Of a stretch of DNA of 64,000 nucleotides, positions 1-9,393 are shown piece after piece. The stretch comes from Brevibacillus reuszeri (GTDB lineage: Bacteria; Bacillota; Bacilli; Brevibacillales; Brevibacillaceae), in contig NZ_LGIQ01000011.1 of NCBI RefSeq assembly GCF_001187725.1, positions 344,016 through 408,015 on the forward strand, given 5' to 3'. Within the stretch, counting starts at the first letter, position 1. The number at the start of each line of letters is the position of its first letter. The notes beneath the pieces were generated by a model, which had not been told where the DNA came from, ran no database searches, and saw only the letters and a program-made list of their open reading frames with translations. The position numbers were made by a program, and so were the translations under genes.

Positions 1-87
1 GCCAAAAAAAAGAGACAGCTGCTAGTGCAGCTCCCTTTTCCAGAACCATTGATAAGCCTTGGTTTTCCCCTCTACTTATCTGTGCAT

Positions 88-101
88 CAAATAGCTATTT
101 G
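88..101. promoter_or_regulatory. Perfect 14-bp palindrome upstream of the sigma-54 activator
   Basis: CAAATAGCTATTTG is a perfect palindrome lying about 85 bases before the chosen start of the activator gene. Its position suggests an operator for autoregulation, but no binding protein can be assigned from sequence. Confidence 0.3.
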
Positions 102-185
102 GTTTATGATAGAGAATATTCGGTTATTTCTCGCGATCATTTTACCCAAACATACCCAAATAACCAAAAACGAGGGCGAATGCAG

Positions 186-2228
186 ATGAACGAATTCGTA
201 TTACTGGCCGGCAGCAAGGATACCCGCACCGCACTTATCAATCAGCTTCAGGAGATTATGGACGGATATGTACAAATCAGCAGTTACTCCATTGAAGAAG
301 AGCTCCCAAAATCTCTTCACAATCAATTGGTCGTACTCTCCCACCCTCTCGTGTTGGAAGAGCCTAAAGTAAGGGCATGCATAGGTACAGACTGCAAGGT
401 CATTATCGCGAAAAGAATCATCAACTATGAAAACATCGACAAGCTCTTGTATTTACCTGCCGGAACCCGTGCCCTCTATGTCAACGACTCCTTTGAGACA
501 TGCATGGAATCGATTGAATCGCTGAAAAAGCTGGGGATTGAACACATCCATTACATCCCGTTTTATCCTGGGCTTCAAAATGCGCGAAAAATTGAAATCG
601 CAGTGACGCCAGGTGCTTTTGAGCTTATTCCTGAGCACGTTCACGATGTGGTTAACATCGGTCCACGCCTGATGGATATCTCGACGATCCATCAAATCCT
701 GGACCATTTCCAGCTTCACGAGCCAGAAGATGTCATCTCCCAGCGCTATTTGCGCAAAATTATTCAATTAAGTAAGCGGCTGGCAGATGCCAATCAAATT
801 GCTACGAACCTGAACAAGCACTTGAATGAAGTCTTAGATGGCGTCAACGACGGAATTCTAACCATTACGCAAGGAGGCAAGATCACCGTATTCAATGAGG
901 AACTCGGGCATCTGCTCGGAGTCTCTCCCAACCGTGTGATCGGCCAATCTCTTGGTGACGCTATCGATCATCCCGAGCTCATCGAATTTTTACTGGATTC
1001 CTCAGATGAAAAGGATCGCTGGTTTACTTTCGGTCAGGTTGAGGCTGTCGTTCATCGCTTCCCTCTTAACAACGACCAGTCACTCGTCGCTACCTTTAAG
1101 AATGCGAGGAAGACGATCGAGCTGGAAAGATCGCTGCGCTCCGAATTGAAAAAGAAAGGCTTTGTGGCAAAATACACGTTTGACGATATCATCGGGGAAA
1201 GCTCACCTCTCACTAAAACAAAAGCAATCGCAAAAAAGCTGGCCAAGACAGACCTGACTCTTCTGATCCAGGGCGAAAGTGGAACAGGAAAAGAGCTTTT
1301 TGCAAGCGCGATACACAATGCATCGTTACGAGACAAAAGGCCCTTTCTCGCTGTTAATTTCAGCGCCATATCCGAGGATCTGATGGAAAGTGAGCTGTTC
1401 GGTTATGATGACGGCGCGTTCACCGGTGCTAAAAAAGGTGGAAAAGTAGGCTTGTTCGAGCAGGCGAACGGCGGCACAATCTTTTTGGATGAGATTGGCG
1501 ACAGTAGTCTGAAGCTGCAAGCACGACTTCTGCGTGTCCTGCAGGAAAAAGAGATCATGCGCATCGGCGGAAGCAAAATCATCCCCATTGATGTTCGGAT
1601 TATCGCTGCTACCAACAAAAATTTGCTGCACATGATTGAACAAGGAACGTTTCGCGAAGATTTGTATCATCGGCTGCGGGTGCTATTCGTCGATCTCCCC
1701 TCCCTGCGGAATCGGACGGACGATATCCCCCTCCTGGTTCGCCATTTTATCCACCAAAGCAAACACCCGCATGTAGCAGTGATGCCACAGGTCATCGAGA
1801 AGCTTGCTTCCTTGCCATGGCACGGGAATGTAAGAGAACTAAAGAACACGATCGATTATATGCTAGCCGTCTGTGAGGAGAGTACGATTCATGTCGAAAA
1901 CATTCCCCTGCAAAGCACCAATCCAATAAGTAATTCTTCCCCTGATGTTCAGGAGCGGACCTCTGGCGCAATGCCGAAAGCACCAGTTATACCTGACGAA
2001 GAAGACGAGCTGCTGCTCATCTTGCGAAGTATTCAGACCATAGCGAAACGAGGAGAAACTCCCAATCGACGAAGGATAATGGAAATGAGTGCAGAGTGGA
2101 CAAGGCCATTGAGCGAGCAGCAGATTCGAAGCCGTTTGGATGTGCTGGAGCTGCGGGGGTATATCGTGAAAAATCGCGGGCGGTTTGGGACGAGATTGAC
2201 GGAGGCAGGAGTGAGGATGTTAGAGTAA
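186..2228 (+). CDS. Sigma-54-dependent transcriptional activator with a winged-helix C-terminus
   Basis: Predicted bacterial enhancer-binding protein of 680 aa. About residues 1-190 resemble a receiver/PrpR-N type sensor region, residues 210-320 a PAS domain, and residues 330-570 an AAA+ domain with Walker A GESGTGKE and the sigma-54 contact loop GAFTGA (about residue 408). The end is not a FIS helix-turn-helix but looks like a winged helix (about 610-680). ATG at 186 is preferred because GAGGG at 172-176 lies 9 bases upstream; an ATG at 180 is too close to it. It converges on the IclR gene and peptide operon, so a role in their control is plausible, yet the operon promoter that can be seen is sigma-A-like and no clear -24/-12 site was found beside it. 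Confidence 0.85.
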   Translation: MNEFVLLAGSKDTRTALINQLQEIMDGYVQISSYSIEEELPKSLHNQLVVLSHPLVLEEPKVRACIGTDCKVIIAKRIINYENIDKLLYLPAGTRALYVNDSFETCMESIESLKKLGIEHIHYIPFYPGLQNARKIEIAVTPGAFELIPEHVHDVVNIGPRLMDISTIHQILDHFQLHEPEDVISQRYLRKIIQLSKRLADANQIATNLNKHLNEVLDGVNDGILTITQGGKITVFNEELGHLLGVSPNRVIGQSLGDAIDHPELIEFLLDSSDEKDRWFTFGQVEAVVHRFPLNNDQSLVATFKNARKTIELERSLRSELKKKGFVAKYTFDDIIGESSPLTKTKAIAKKLAKTDLTLLIQGESGTGKELFASAIHNASLRDKRPFLAVNFSAISEDLMESELFGYDDGAFTGAKKGGKVGLFEQANGGTIFLDEIGDSSLKLQARLLRVLQEKEIMRIGGSKIIPIDVRIIAATNKNLLHMIEQGTFREDLYHRLRVLFVDLPSLRNRTDDIPLLVRHFIHQSKHPHVAVMPQVIEKLASLPWHGNVRELKNTIDYMLAVCEESTIHVENIPLQSTNPISNSSPDVQERTSGAMPKAPVIPDEEDELLLILRSIQTIAKRGETPNRRRIMEMSAEWTRPLSEQQIRSRLDVLELRGYIVKNRGRFGTRLTEAGVRMLE

Positions 2229-2260
2229 GCGTATGTATGAGATACTCCTTACTCACAAAA

Positions 2261-2295
2261 AAGTGTACCCTAGCTCACACCTAGGGTACACTTTC
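2261..2295. terminator. Bidirectional terminator between activator and IclR genes
   Basis: A 14-bp perfect inverted repeat (AAAGTGTACCCTAG and its complement) with a 7-base loop sits between two convergent genes. A- and T-rich flanks allow it to stop transcription from both sides. Confidence 0.85.
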
Positions 2296-2307
2296 TATTT
2301 GCGTTAT

Positions 2308-3087
2308 TTAACCAAACACATAGTAGCGAGCCAAATCAATTCGATACTCTTTGATCAGCTTGTCGATATCTTTTTGCCCGCGCATTAAGATTTCATGATA
2401 CTTTTCGATCTTCTCTTCCGGCATACGGTAATGAGGTCCCGATATCGTCAACGACCCCATAATATGACCGTCAGGATGGAACAACGGGCAAGCAATTGCC
2501 AATACATCAGGTGTATATTCTCCTGTACTGCGCGCCCACCCCTGTTCCAAAATACGCTCCAGCTCTGCACGCAATTGATCAGGATCAGCAATCGTGTTTT
2601 TCGTATACTGCTTGAGGCCCTGCTGGATGATGTGCTCGATTCTCTCTTTGGGCAAGTACGCCATGATCGAGCGATAGGATGCCCCGACGAACAAAGGCGA
2701 TCGGCTGCCTACGGAAACGGAAAATTTCACCACATGATCAGGCTCCAGGGCATCGAGAGTCAATCCTTCATCCCCGTCCAGACTGGTCAAGAAGATCGAT
2801 TCCCCAGCTTCCTCCATCATGCGTTCTAAAATGGGACGAATCAGTCGTGAAACATGGAACGACTCGCTCATTGTCAAACCGAGTTCCCACAAACGAATAC
2901 CCAAGGAATATTTTTTGGTTTCAGGGTCTTTCACCAGAAAACGGTTTGCCTCAAAGGTGGACAAGACACGGTACACATTCGTATGATTCAATCCCGTCTC
3001 CTTGGCCAACTCCCGAGCCCCCCACTCCGGCTTTTCTTTTGTGAACAACTGCAGTAGCTTAAGTGATTGATCCAATGTTTTTAACAC
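2308..3087 (-). CDS. IclR-family transcriptional regulator
   Basis: A 259-aa protein with an N-terminal winged helix-turn-helix (about 5-65, containing the ARELAKETGLNHTNVYRVL recognition region) and a C-terminal IclR effector domain (about 75-250), the normal family length. The start is GTG preceded by GGGGAG. It is the last gene of the minus-strand peptide-uptake operon, about 50 bases after the M20 peptidase, and probably senses a metabolite of the imported peptide or acylated amino acid. Repression versus activation cannot be decided. Confidence 0.88.
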   Translation of the reverse strand: MLKTLDQSLKLLQLFTKEKPEWGARELAKETGLNHTNVYRVLSTFEANRFLVKDPETKKYSLGIRLWELGLTMSESFHVSRLIRPILERMMEEAGESIFLTSLDGDEGLTLDALEPDHVVKFSVSVGSRSPLFVGASYRSIMAYLPKERIEHIIQQGLKQYTKNTIADPDQLRAELERILEQGWARSTGEYTPDVLAIACPLFHPDGHIMGSLTISGPHYRMPEEKIEKYHEILMRGQKDIDKLIKEYRIDLARYYVFG

Positions 3088-3136
3088 GACGACTCCCCTT
3101 TATTCCATTTATAGAGTGGTTATAGTCCGTGGGGAA

Positions 3137-4417
3137 CTATGCCTCTTTTTTCTCATACAAAAAGTCAATGGCAGCTGCCACATAAACCTTTGCACAACGA
3201 ATCACGTCTTCCACCAGCACTTTTTCATTGAAATTGTGAATGCTTGGCAGGTATGCAGGTCCATATTGCAAGACCGGGATGTTATAGTCACGGAAATGTC
3301 TCGCATCACTGCTTGCCCATTGCTGCACTCCATACGCATGCTCTTTTGTCACATACGTGATGTTGTCGACAATCGCGCGGCATACAGGGTCAGACGGATC
3401 TGTGTAATTCGCATGGCTCATGATGCCAAATGACTTGATTTCGTAGTCGATCTCCAGTGCATCCAGCTTACCATGAATATACGCCATAACCTCTTCTCTG
3501 GTCACGCCAAACGGCAAGCGGCAATCCACCTCGACGACGCAGGTGTCAGGGACGACATTTGACTTCGTTCCGCCCTGGATCGTACCGATGTTGCAGGAGA
3601 TTCGCTCCAAAACGCCTTGGTATGGCTCGCGCTCTGTTCCCAGCATGTACTCTTTGGAAATTTGCACGAGCGGCTTCACTTCATCTGGAATGGTAACCGG
3701 ATAATCCCATACGGTACGAATGCACTCAATCGCTCTCATTGCATCAATGATCGCATTTTTCCCGGCAATAGGTCCGAGACTGCCGTGTGCAGGCTTGCCG
3801 TAAACGGTCAACTGGAACCAGCAAGAGCCTTTTTGTCCCAAGGTTGGGTTATAAGGCGAGGACGGTTCTGCAATCAGGCAGCCGTCTCCCTCTACCAGCT
3901 TGCGCTCCAAAATCCACGGTACCCCCAGCTCTCCGCCTGTTTCCTCGTCAGGCACGATCGCCAGAATCAATTCCCCGGGCAATTCCACGCCGAGTCGCTT
4001 CAAGATCGTAGCCGCAAAAATGAGACCAGCCAGTCCACCCTTCATATCAGAAGCGCCACGACCCAAAATCCAGCCGTCTTTGACTTCGCCACTAAACGGA
4101 TCGAATTCCCATTTGCTGAGATCACCTGCCGGAACAACATCCGTATGACCGCAGTAAATCAGACGTTTTCCGCCTACATCTGCATTTCCAATCCGCGAGA
4201 TGAGGTTAAACATTTTCGGTCCAGCTTCATGCCACTGTGTTTCAATTCCAAACCGCTCCAAATATTCGTGAATATAGCGGCTGATCGGCTCAGAATCCCC
4301 TGGAGGATTTTCACTCGGAAATTGAATCAGGCGGCAGCACAGATCGATCAATTCGTCTTTGTTCTCTTCAACAGCAGCGATAGCCAGATCCTTCAGCTTA
4401 TTGGTGAGCTCGCTCAT
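3137..4417 (-). CDS. M20-family metallopeptidase (ArgE/DapE type)
   Basis: A 426-aa zinc hydrolase. Metal ligand motifs are clear: CGHTDVVPAGD (His91, Asp93), GRGASDMKGG (Asp124) and PDEETGG (Glu158 catalytic base, Glu159). Family members remove acyl or aminoacyl groups from amino acids and peptides (acetylornithine deacetylase, succinyl-DAP desuccinylase, carboxypeptidases). The start codon overlaps the DUF1177 stop by four bases (ATGA), so the two are translationally coupled. In this operon it most likely processes an imported peptide or N-acyl amino acid; the substrate is unknown. Confidence 0.88.
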   Translation of the reverse strand: MSELTNKLKDLAIAAVEENKDELIDLCCRLIQFPSENPPGDSEPISRYIHEYLERFGIETQWHEAGPKMFNLISRIGNADVGGKRLIYCGHTDVVPAGDLSKWEFDPFSGEVKDGWILGRGASDMKGGLAGLIFAATILKRLGVELPGELILAIVPDEETGGELGVPWILERKLVEGDGCLIAEPSSPYNPTLGQKGSCWFQLTVYGKPAHGSLGPIAGKNAIIDAMRAIECIRTVWDYPVTIPDEVKPLVQISKEYMLGTEREPYQGVLERISCNIGTIQGGTKSNVVPDTCVVEVDCRLPFGVTREEVMAYIHGKLDALEIDYEIKSFGIMSHANYTDPSDPVCRAIVDNITYVTKEHAYGVQQWASSDARHFRDYNIPVLQYGPAYLPSIHNFNEKVLVEDVIRCAKVYVAAAIDFLYEKKEA

Positions 4418-5361
4418 GATACGCTCACCTTCCCATCCAGAGTCAGCAGATGCTTCATGCTTCCATACAAAGAGCTCATCAGCTCAAAGTCTTTTTGATC
4501 GAAGAACTCACACTTGCCAATACCGTAGAGCTTGGCTACTTCAATCACGAAGCGCACAACCTGCTCCACATGAACGAGATGTGTAGCCCCTGTCGCACAA
4601 CCCGCTACAGGTACTTGTGTCGTCAAAGCAATTCCAACGACTGGACTGTCAGTCACTACGCACGGCTGCATAATGCTGTTGATGTGGTGAACATTGTTTC
4701 CGTATGGGGTAATGTCTTGCGTCGTAATCGGCAGCGTCACAGGCATATTGCCTGATGTTTGCTTCATGACTTCTAGCAAATCAGTGCTTATGCGCAGGAT
4801 ATAGCCTTCTTTTACAGTAGGAGTAATGGCATATCCGGTATGGTTGAGAATCATGTTTCCTTTCGTAGTGTCGATAGATAGAATTGCATCCATCTCTGCT
4901 ACTACTTCGTACTGATTCATCGTCATCATATCAACCGGCGAATTCATGAATGGCACCGGATCATGCGGCAGAGTCGGAGCATCCGGGCAAATATGGGTCG
5001 TGAGAATGATATCCCCTTCCAAAATATCGCCACGCTGCTGCATGTCTGCTAGTTTCGCAGCGGTCGCCATGCAGGCAAGAGCTCCGTCACCATCGGAAAC
5101 GAATCCGATTTGCTCAGGTCGTGCGCCAATTCCACCCAAACGGCCAATAACGCCGAGTGTAGGTGCATTGCCACCGCTGCTCTTCCCATTTTTACCTTTA
5201 ATCGTTACTTTTACAAAATCAGTCTTGCCTTTATTTCCGGTAATGGTAGTTACCTCAACACCCGAAAAATGACGCTGCTCAAAATATTCTTTCAAGTCTT
5301 TTCCGCTGACAAAAGCACTATCCATGAGATCATACATTTCAATGACATGTTTGAACGACAT
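4414..5361 (-). CDS. DUF1177-family protein
   Basis: A 315-aa protein recognised as DUF1177, a family of unknown biochemical role often found beside peptide transporters and peptidases. It has Gly-rich segments and histidines such as HICPDAPTLPHDP that could bind metal, but no established catalytic motif. ATG at 5361 is preceded by AGAGGAGA at good spacing. It lies between the transporter ATPase and the M20 peptidase with four-base overlap to the latter, implying a joint role in handling the imported substrate. Confidence 0.8.
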   Translation of the reverse strand: MSFKHVIEMYDLMDSAFVSGKDLKEYFEQRHFSGVEVTTITGNKGKTDFVKVTIKGKNGKSSGGNAPTLGVIGRLGGIGARPEQIGFVSDGDGALACMATAAKLADMQQRGDILEGDIILTTHICPDAPTLPHDPVPFMNSPVDMMTMNQYEVVAEMDAILSIDTTKGNMILNHTGYAITPTVKEGYILRISTDLLEVMKQTSGNMPVTLPITTQDITPYGNNVHHINSIMQPCVVTDSPVVGIALTTQVPVAGCATGATHLVHVEQVVRFVIEVAKLYGIGKCEFFDQKDFELMSSLYGSMKHLLTLDGKVSVS

Positions 5362-5381
5362 AAAACAAGTCTCCTCTGCTA

Positions 5382-6362
5382 TTATGATATATCTCCTAGT
5401 AGATGACAAGAAACCAGATGCTGCCCTTCAAACAACTCCAGCGCAGGTGTTTCTGTCTTGCAACGATCCGTGGCATACGGACAACGCTTGTGAAAATGGC
5501 ATCCAGAAGGCGGGTTCATCGGGCTTGGTACATCCCCGGTCAAGATCATGCGCTCTTTTTTCACCAGCGGGCTTTCTTTTGGCACTGCCGAGAGAAGAGC
5601 TCGCGTGTACGGATGCTGTGGATTGTGATAAATCTCTTCATACGTTCCCATCTCGACGACCCGCCCGAGATACATGACAGCAATCCGGTCACTGATGTAG
5701 CGAACGACGTTCAGGTCATGCGAGATGAAAATGTACGTGAGGTCGAATTTGGCCTGCAGCTCTTTCAGCAGGTTGATGACTTGCGCCTGAATCGAAACGT
5801 CCAGGGCAGAAACCGACTCATCACAGATGACAACATCCGGATGCAGAGCAAGCGCCCGGGCGATATTGATCCGCTGCCGCTGTCCACCGCTGAATTCATG
5901 CGGATAACGTGTTGCGTGATAATCGCTCAGTCCTACTACCTCTAGCAGCTCTTGCACCTTTTTTACACGCTCCTGATGAGTCCCGACCTGATGAATGACA
6001 AGTGGCTCCATCACGAGCTGCTCTACCGTCTTTCGCGGATCGAGCGAAGCGTACGGATTTTGGAATACCATTTGGATGGATTTACGCGCTTTTTTCAATT
6101 CTTGCTCGGATAGAGAGGCGAGATCCTGACCATTTAGTACAACGGAGCCAGATGTCGGACGGATCAGCTGCATGACGAGACGAGCCAATGTCGATTTCCC
6201 GCAACCCGATTCACCAACGATCCCAAGCGTTTCTCCCTTTTTCACCTCAAAGCTGACATCATCGACGGCCTTGACGAATTTGGTAGGTTTGGCGAACAGG
6301 GCTGAATCCTTAACGGGAAAGTGCTTCTTGACGTTTTTGACTTGCAAAATGGCTTCACTCAC
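5382..6362 (-). CDS. Oligopeptide ABC transporter ATP-binding protein (OppF/DppF type)
   Basis: A 326-aa ATPase. Walker A is GESGCGKST, the signature motif is FSGGQRQR, Walker B is DVVICDES, and the C-terminal oligopeptide extension carries Cys residues (CHFHKRCPYA). The start is GTG at 6362, eight bases after a GGAGG, overlapping the preceding ATPase gene by eight bases. It pairs with the OppD-type subunit to power uptake through the two permeases. Confidence 0.92.
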   Translation of the reverse strand: MSEAILQVKNVKKHFPVKDSALFAKPTKFVKAVDDVSFEVKKGETLGIVGESGCGKSTLARLVMQLIRPTSGSVVLNGQDLASLSEQELKKARKSIQMVFQNPYASLDPRKTVEQLVMEPLVIHQVGTHQERVKKVQELLEVVGLSDYHATRYPHEFSGGQRQRINIARALALHPDVVICDESVSALDVSIQAQVINLLKELQAKFDLTYIFISHDLNVVRYISDRIAVMYLGRVVEMGTYEEIYHNPQHPYTRALLSAVPKESPLVKKERMILTGDVPSPMNPPSGCHFHKRCPYATDRCKTETPALELFEGQHLVSCHLLGDIS

Positions 6363-7365
6363 TCACTTCTCCTCCTTCCCGCTTCAGACGATGATCGACC
6401 GTTTGAAAATGACAAGCTACCATATGCTCTTGACTTACTTCTATAAGCGGCGGTCTTTCGGTAAAGCATTTTTCCTGCGCGTACTTACAGCGCGGGGCAA
6501 AATAACAGCCCGCAATGTCGTTGCGCAAATCAGGCGGATTCCCTGGAATGGAAGGCAATTTGCCTACGGTATCAGACTTGATTTGGGAATCAAGCAATCC
6601 CCATGTATATGGATGAAGCGGATTTTGGTACAAATCCTCTACGTTTGCATATTCAACCGTGTTACCGGCATACATGACGAGTACCTTTTGACAGCTCTCC
6701 CAGACAACTCCCAGGTCATGCGTGATCATAATAATGGATGTTTTCAAATCATCCTGCAGTTTCTTCATTAATTCTAAAATTTGCGCCTGAACGGTTACAT
6801 CTAATGCGGTCGTCGGCTCATCGGCAATCAACAGCTTTGGATTGCATGCCAAGGCGATAGCAATCATGACACGTTGACGCATCCCACCGGAAAATTCATG
6901 CGGATATTGCTCCAAACGCTTTTCTGGCTCTGGAATTCCGACCAGCTTTAGCATTTCAATGGCCCTGATACGAGCCTCTTTCTTGTTTACCTGTTGATGC
7001 AGACGGATAACCTCGATAATTTGATTCCCTACAGTAAATACCGGATTAAGAGATGTCATCGGGTCCTGAAATATCATCGAAATCTCATTCCCCCGAATTT
7101 TTCTCATCTCGTTTTGCGGTAGCTTCGTCAGGTCCTTGCCTTCGAAGACGATGCTCCCTCGCTCGATTTTTCCCGGGGGAGACGGAATCAGCCCAAGAAT
7201 GGCAGTAGAGGTTACGCTTTTACCCGATCCAGATTCTCCTACGATTCCGATCGTCTCTCCCTGTCTCAAGTCAAAACTCACGCCATTTACCGCCTTGACG
7301 ACTCCAGACGAATAAAAATAGACAGCCAAATCTTTCACACTAAGAAGCACATCTGGTTTTGCCAA
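6355..7365 (-). CDS. Oligopeptide ABC transporter ATP-binding protein (OppD/DppD type)
   Basis: A 336-aa ATPase with Walker A GESGSGKS, signature FSGGMRQR, Walker B LLIADEPTTALD and the oligopeptide-family C-terminal extension (CYFAPRCKYA). The start appears to be TTG with GGGGTGA upstream. It is the first of two ATPase subunits in the operon and overlaps the next by eight bases, as is common for heteromeric Opp/Dpp ATPases. Confidence 0.92.
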   Translation of the reverse strand: MAKPDVLLSVKDLAVYFYSSGVVKAVNGVSFDLRQGETIGIVGESGSGKSVTSTAILGLIPSPPGKIERGSIVFEGKDLTKLPQNEMRKIRGNEISMIFQDPMTSLNPVFTVGNQIIEVIRLHQQVNKKEARIRAIEMLKLVGIPEPEKRLEQYPHEFSGGMRQRVMIAIALACNPKLLIADEPTTALDVTVQAQILELMKKLQDDLKTSIIMITHDLGVVWESCQKVLVMYAGNTVEYANVEDLYQNPLHPYTWGLLDSQIKSDTVGKLPSIPGNPPDLRNDIAGCYFAPRCKYAQEKCFTERPPLIEVSQEHMVACHFQTVDHRLKREGGEVSE

Positions 7366-7423
7366 TTCCCTTTCACCCCAATGCCTAAGTAATGGTGAAG
7401 ATATTTTTGCTACGTAGTGCCCG

Positions 7424-8323
7424 TTACACTTTCATTTTTGGGTCAAGCGCATCCCTAAGACCGTCACCGAACAGGTTGAAGCCCAGTACGGATAACAGAA
7501 TGGCCAGTCCAGAAAACGTAGCCATATGCGGGGAGAGAACAAGAAAATCTTTTCCGTCCTTCAAAATGCTGCCCCAGGAAGCGGTAGGCGGTTGAACACC
7601 GAGACCCAAAAAGCTCAGAGCCGCTTCGGAAATAATCGCTCCAGCCACATTCATCGTGGCGTATACAATGATCGGCGCCATACAGTTCGGCAAGATATGG
7701 TGAAAAATGATGCGCGAATGATTCGCCCCAAGAGATCTCGTTACCTCGATGTACTCTTCCTCTTTTACCGCCAACACCTGACCGCGTACAATTCGCGCAA
7801 ATCCTGGAATATTGGCAACCCCGATCGCCAAAATCACGTTAAACAAACCGGCACCGAGCACCGTCATCAGCGCAATCGAAAGCAGGATAAACGGGAAGGC
7901 AAACAGCCCGTCCATCAAGCGCATGATGATGGCATCCCATTTTCCGCCGTAGTAGCCAGCCACCAATCCGAGCAAGGTTCCGATGACGCCACCTAGCCCG
8001 ATCGCAAAAATACCGACGATCAAAGAGATTTGCGTTCCATAGATGATTCGGCTGAACAAATCCCGTCCATAGTTGTCCGTTCCCAGAATATGTCCATCGA
8101 CCCCTGGCTCCGACAAGGAATTGGCTAAATCCATTGCGTTTGGCGGATGAGTGGCAATGAGCGGTGCAAATACGGAAAAAATGATCATGATCGCAATAAT
8201 GATCATTCCGACCAGAGCAAGCTTGTTTTTCAGCAAGCGTCTCCACACACTGTTTTCTTTGCGCTTTTTCTTCTCGGCGAGTGGGACCGATACTGGCGAG
8301 ATATTTTGCGCTTGATTACTCAT
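7424..8323 (-). CDS. Oligopeptide ABC transporter permease (OppC/DppC type)
   Basis: A 299-aa inner-membrane protein with an N-terminal OppC-type segment, about six hydrophobic segments, and the permease EAA-like region around GANHSRIIFHHILPN. It forms the channel with the OppB-type protein encoded six bases upstream. GGGAGG precedes the ATG. Confidence 0.92.
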   Translation of the reverse strand: MSNQAQNISPVSVPLAEKKKRKENSVWRRLLKNKLALVGMIIIAIMIIFSVFAPLIATHPPNAMDLANSLSEPGVDGHILGTDNYGRDLFSRIIYGTQISLIVGIFAIGLGGVIGTLLGLVAGYYGGKWDAIIMRLMDGLFAFPFILLSIALMTVLGAGLFNVILAIGVANIPGFARIVRGQVLAVKEEEYIEVTRSLGANHSRIIFHHILPNCMAPIIVYATMNVAGAIISEAALSFLGLGVQPPTASWGSILKDGKDFLVLSPHMATFSGLAILLSVLGFNLFGDGLRDALDPKMKV

Positions 8324-8329
8324 GTCGTA

Positions 8330-9289
8330 TCAGCCCTCCCCTTTATTGGAAAGTTTCACACGTGGGTTGACCACGGTGTATAAAATATCGACTAGCAAAT
8401 TGATCAGGACGAAAATCACAGCGATGAACAGTACCGTTCCTTGGACGACAACGAAGTCACGATTTTCGATCGCGTCTACGACCAGGCGTCCCATCCCAGG
8501 CCAGCTAAAAATGGTCTCTGTCAAAACGGCTCCGCCCAGCATGGAGGAGATTTGCATCCCCATCACGGTCAACAGCGGAGTCATTGCATTTTTCAAAGCA
8601 TGCTTCCAGACGACGAAAAACTCACGAAGACCTTTGGCACGAGCTGTTTTGATGTAGTCCTGTCTAATGACCTCAAGCATGCTGGAGCGTGTAATACGTG
8701 CGAATGTCGCCATCGGAATAGTAGACAGGGCAATACTTGGCAAAACAAGATGAGTGATGACGCTTCCAAATCCTTCAGATAAAGAACCCATCCCCGTCGC
8801 TGGCAGCCAGCCTAAATGAACACTGAAATACAGAACCAGCATGACCCCGAGCCAGAAAATCGGCATCGATACGCCCACGAGAGATAAAATCATGACCGTG
8901 TAATCCCATGGGGAGTATTGCTTGGTTGCGGAAATAATTCCTGCCGGGATTCCGATCAAGAGTGAAATGGCAAGAGCACAAACGGAGAGAAGTAATGTGT
9001 TCGGGAAGCGTTCCAAAATTAACGATAAAACAGGCTGATGGTACCCAAGGGAGGTCCCGAGATCCCCCTTCAAAAGATTACCGAGAAAATCAATATATTG
9101 AAGGTACATCGGCTGGTTTAAACCGAGCGACTCACGCATCTTCGCAATTTCATCGGGCGACGCTTGCGGGCCCAAAAGCACCGCTGCCGGATCACCTGGA
9201 ATCATGCGTGTGATGATAAACACAGTGGTAGCAACCACGAGCAACGTCGGGATCAGGTCGACCAATCGTCTGAGAATCAGTTTAAGCAT
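8330..9289 (-). CDS. Oligopeptide ABC transporter permease (OppB/DppB type)
   Basis: A 319-aa membrane permease typical of OppB/DppB: first transmembrane helix at about 9-30, the RMIPGDPAAVLLG segment, then five more helices and the EAA loop (ARAKGLREFFVVWKHALKN). ATG at 9289 is chosen because a strong GGAGGAGAGAAGGA lies just upstream; longer forms lack a ribosome site. It is followed directly by the OppC gene. Confidence 0.92.
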   Translation of the reverse strand: MLKLILRRLVDLIPTLLVVATTVFIITRMIPGDPAAVLLGPQASPDEIAKMRESLGLNQPMYLQYIDFLGNLLKGDLGTSLGYHQPVLSLILERFPNTLLLSVCALAISLLIGIPAGIISATKQYSPWDYTVMILSLVGVSMPIFWLGVMLVLYFSVHLGWLPATGMGSLSEGFGSVITHLVLPSIALSTIPMATFARITRSSMLEVIRQDYIKTARAKGLREFFVVWKHALKNAMTPLLTVMGMQISSMLGGAVLTETIFSWPGMGRLVVDAIENRDFVVVQGTVLFIAVIFVLINLLVDILYTVVNPRVKLSNKGEG

Positions 9290-9343
9290 TCCTTCTCTCC
9301 TCCTTTCTTGAAATTGTAGGTGCCTCATCGGATAAAGAATGGT

Positions 9344-9371
9344 CGAAGAGAGGCTGTTATCCCTCTCTTCG
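9344..9371 (-). terminator. Intra-operon hairpin after the binding-protein gene
   Basis: CGAAGAGAGG and its complement form a 10-bp stem between the substrate-binding protein gene and the first permease gene, with no good U-run. Such stems often protect the upstream message or partly terminate it, giving excess binding protein over membrane subunits. Confidence 0.55.
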
Positions 9372-9393
9372 CTTGTTGCTATTTGCTATCGAT

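Noticed and set aside
1..40. AGCTGC...GCAGCT hairpin at the window start as a terminator
   Set aside because: The U-run is on the minus strand, where no gene reads toward it in this window; it may belong to sequence outside, so it is not called.
453..767. Long open frames antisense to the activator and other genes
   Set aside because: They lie opposite strongly supported genes, lack ribosome sites and encode low-complexity or unrelated sequence.
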